Positions 62,940 to 64,000 of a DNA stretch of 64,000 nucleotides are shown here, one piece after another; the stretch's first letter is position 1; each line of letters opens with the position of its first letter. The notes beneath the pieces are model-generated. The model made no database searches. It had not been told where the DNA came from and was given only the letters and a program-made list of their open reading frames with translations. The translations under genes were made by a program, and so were the position numbers. The stretch spans positions 9,442,013-9,506,012 of the forward strand of contig CM042565.1 of assembly GCA_023630585.1 (NCBI GenBank). Reading direction: 5' to 3'. This DNA comes from Cranoglanis bouderius (Eukaryota > Chordata > Actinopteri > Siluriformes > Cranoglanididae).

Positions 62940-63029
62940 GCAAAGCAAGCTTATCACCAGAGCATGCAACTCCTCAGCACTTTTAGCCAAAATAATTGCT
63001 AGCAAGAACACATTTTTCAGAGACACCCA
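62940..63029 (-). pseudogene. DIRS-type tyrosine recombinase fragment
   Basis: The minus strand reads WVSLKNVFLLAIILAKSAEE then LHAL. This fits the box I region of DIRS-element tyrosine recombinases (pattern SLKT.FL.A...ARRVSELHAL as I recall it). The position expected to hold the catalytic Arg is Ser here, so the copy is dead. The frame stays open to 62763 but with no further recognisable catalytic box. It lies downstream of the reverse-transcriptase fragment, the order expected of DIRS. Confidence 0.6.
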
Positions 63030-63495
63030 CTTCAAGTCGTCCTCACACAATCGAAGTAGGAGACTATGGTGGGCTCCTAGGGGACTATGGTGGGTTTGGG
63101 CACCTCTCGCCATTTAGAAATGCTGTAATGCCATCCACTGTGCTGTGCACTGTAATGCTTATCATGTACACCTTAAGGATAGACAGGGACTTGATGCTGT
63201 TTAGCAGTCCCTGGAGGAACCCTAGGAAACAGCCAGTGCACCGGGTACAGCCAGTGAAGTGAACTCCATTCACACAATAACTTGCACTTAAGGGATTGCA
63301 CGGCCCTTATGCTAGAGACTCTTGCATCTTAATCTTGCATGCAGAATAGATCTCAGTCGTTCAGTTGGCCATCCAGTCTGAGGGTGAAGATCTGCTTGGT
63401 GAGGAAGCTGCCATGGTATTTTGACAACTCATGAAAGCAGCAGTGAGCCAAGGAACTAAAATCTTGCTGGCAATACTACGGTACTGCCGGCAAGA

Positions 63496-63621
63496 TCTTG
63501 AGGTCACAAGGCCGAAGGGCAAAAATTGGAATGCCTGCCCATGGAAGGCAAACTTTCAGAAGCATCTGTGTTTCAGAGCAGCGTGAAAATAAGTGTTGCA
63601 CAGATCCACAGACATGAACCA
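63496..63621 (-). pseudogene. DIRS-type reverse transcriptase fragment
   Basis: The minus strand from 63621 reads WFMSVDLCNTYFHAALKHRC, then F, a stop, and KFAFHGQAFQFLPFGLVTSR. VDL with a following Y-F-H, FAFHGQAFQF and LPFGL are hallmarks of the DIRS/LTR-type reverse transcriptase core, including the first catalytic Asp (motif A). A TAG lies four codons upstream and a TGA within. The YLDD block and RNase H were not found in the 500 bp downstream, suggesting a deletion. Confidence 0.7.
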
Positions 63622-64000
63622 GTGCTATGTCCACACGGCTTGACCTGCATCTGTTTACAACTACATCTTGTTGGAAGATCTCAGGGTCTGTTTGCATGTG
63701 CACAAGTTGGTATCCAGGTGTTTCCCACAGCCCGTGGCGGTCTAGAGGGAGAAATAGAACCTGCGCTGGGGTTGCTGAGACTGTGCATGGGTATTCACTA
63801 GGACAGCATTATGTACAGAAAATGAATGCATGTGTATACATGTATTTTGTTACCTGCCTGGGAGACCATTCATGGACTCTGTGAACAGGTGTGTTCAGTA
63901 TAGAAAGGCAGTTACATTTACAAATTTTAAGTCTGTATTTCTTCGTATGCTAAAACTCTGAAAGTTTGTTAGCACATTGACTGTTCGCTTCAAGCTGCCC
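63622..64000. other. Right edge, probable upstream part of the DIRS remnant
   Basis: 63650-63800 is GC-richer and probably continues the retroelement coding region on the minus strand, with stops. From 63800 to the edge nothing is recognised. Confidence 0.35.

Overview
The window is vertebrate nuclear DNA, almost certainly from a teleost fish. It has long introns, GT-AG splice sites, dense (CA)n/(GT)n microsatellites, tRNA-derived SINEs and many decayed Tc1/mariner transposons. Several repeats resemble ones I associate with catfish-like genomes, but that is only an impression. No bacterial-style operon, CRISPR array or free-standing RNA gene was seen.

Two protein-coding genes are supported, arranged head to head. 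The left gene, on the minus strand, is a P2X1-type ATP-gated cation channel (p2rx1). Exons 1 to 4 lie at 16714-16850, 5519-5663, 3238-3309 and 1541-1613. Splice phases are compatible throughout, and the numbering puts the PKC-site Thr at 18, the ATP-binding lysines at 68 and 70, and conserved cysteines at 126 and 132. The rest of the gene lies beyond the left edge. The right gene, on the plus strand, matches megf9. Exon 1 (27841-28273) encodes a signal peptide and a Thr-rich mucin-like stalk. After an intron of about 17.9 kb, exon 2 (46205-46403) encodes the first laminin-type EGF repeat and the start of the second. Later exons were not found and should lie to the right. About 11 kb separates the two start codons.

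The rest is intronic or intergenic sequence full of mobile-element remains. These include at least eight Tc1/mariner families or copies (one 1.61 kb element with near-identical 230-bp inverted repeats and a frame-scrambled transposase; one fold-back element made of two 5' ends). There is a 192-bp hAT-type MITE with an 8-bp target duplication, a 968-bp piggyBac-like element flanked by TTAA, and two LTR-like insertions (one a clear solo LTR with 5-bp duplication, nested in another repeat). Several tRNA-derived SINEs, a split minisatellite, a 270-bp direct duplication and many microsatellites are also present. The right edge (about 62.9-63.7 kb) holds minus-strand fragments of a DIRS-type retroelement, reverse transcriptase followed by tyrosine recombinase.

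The two genes have no evident functional link beyond sharing the intergenic region: one is a ligand-gated channel, the other a putative membrane glycoprotein. No entirely new system is evident. The most unusual signals are the roughly 340-bp AG-free pyrimidine tract before megf9 exon 2, the tandem STAT-like palindrome in p2rx1 intron 1, the fold-back Tc1, and the DIRS remnant.
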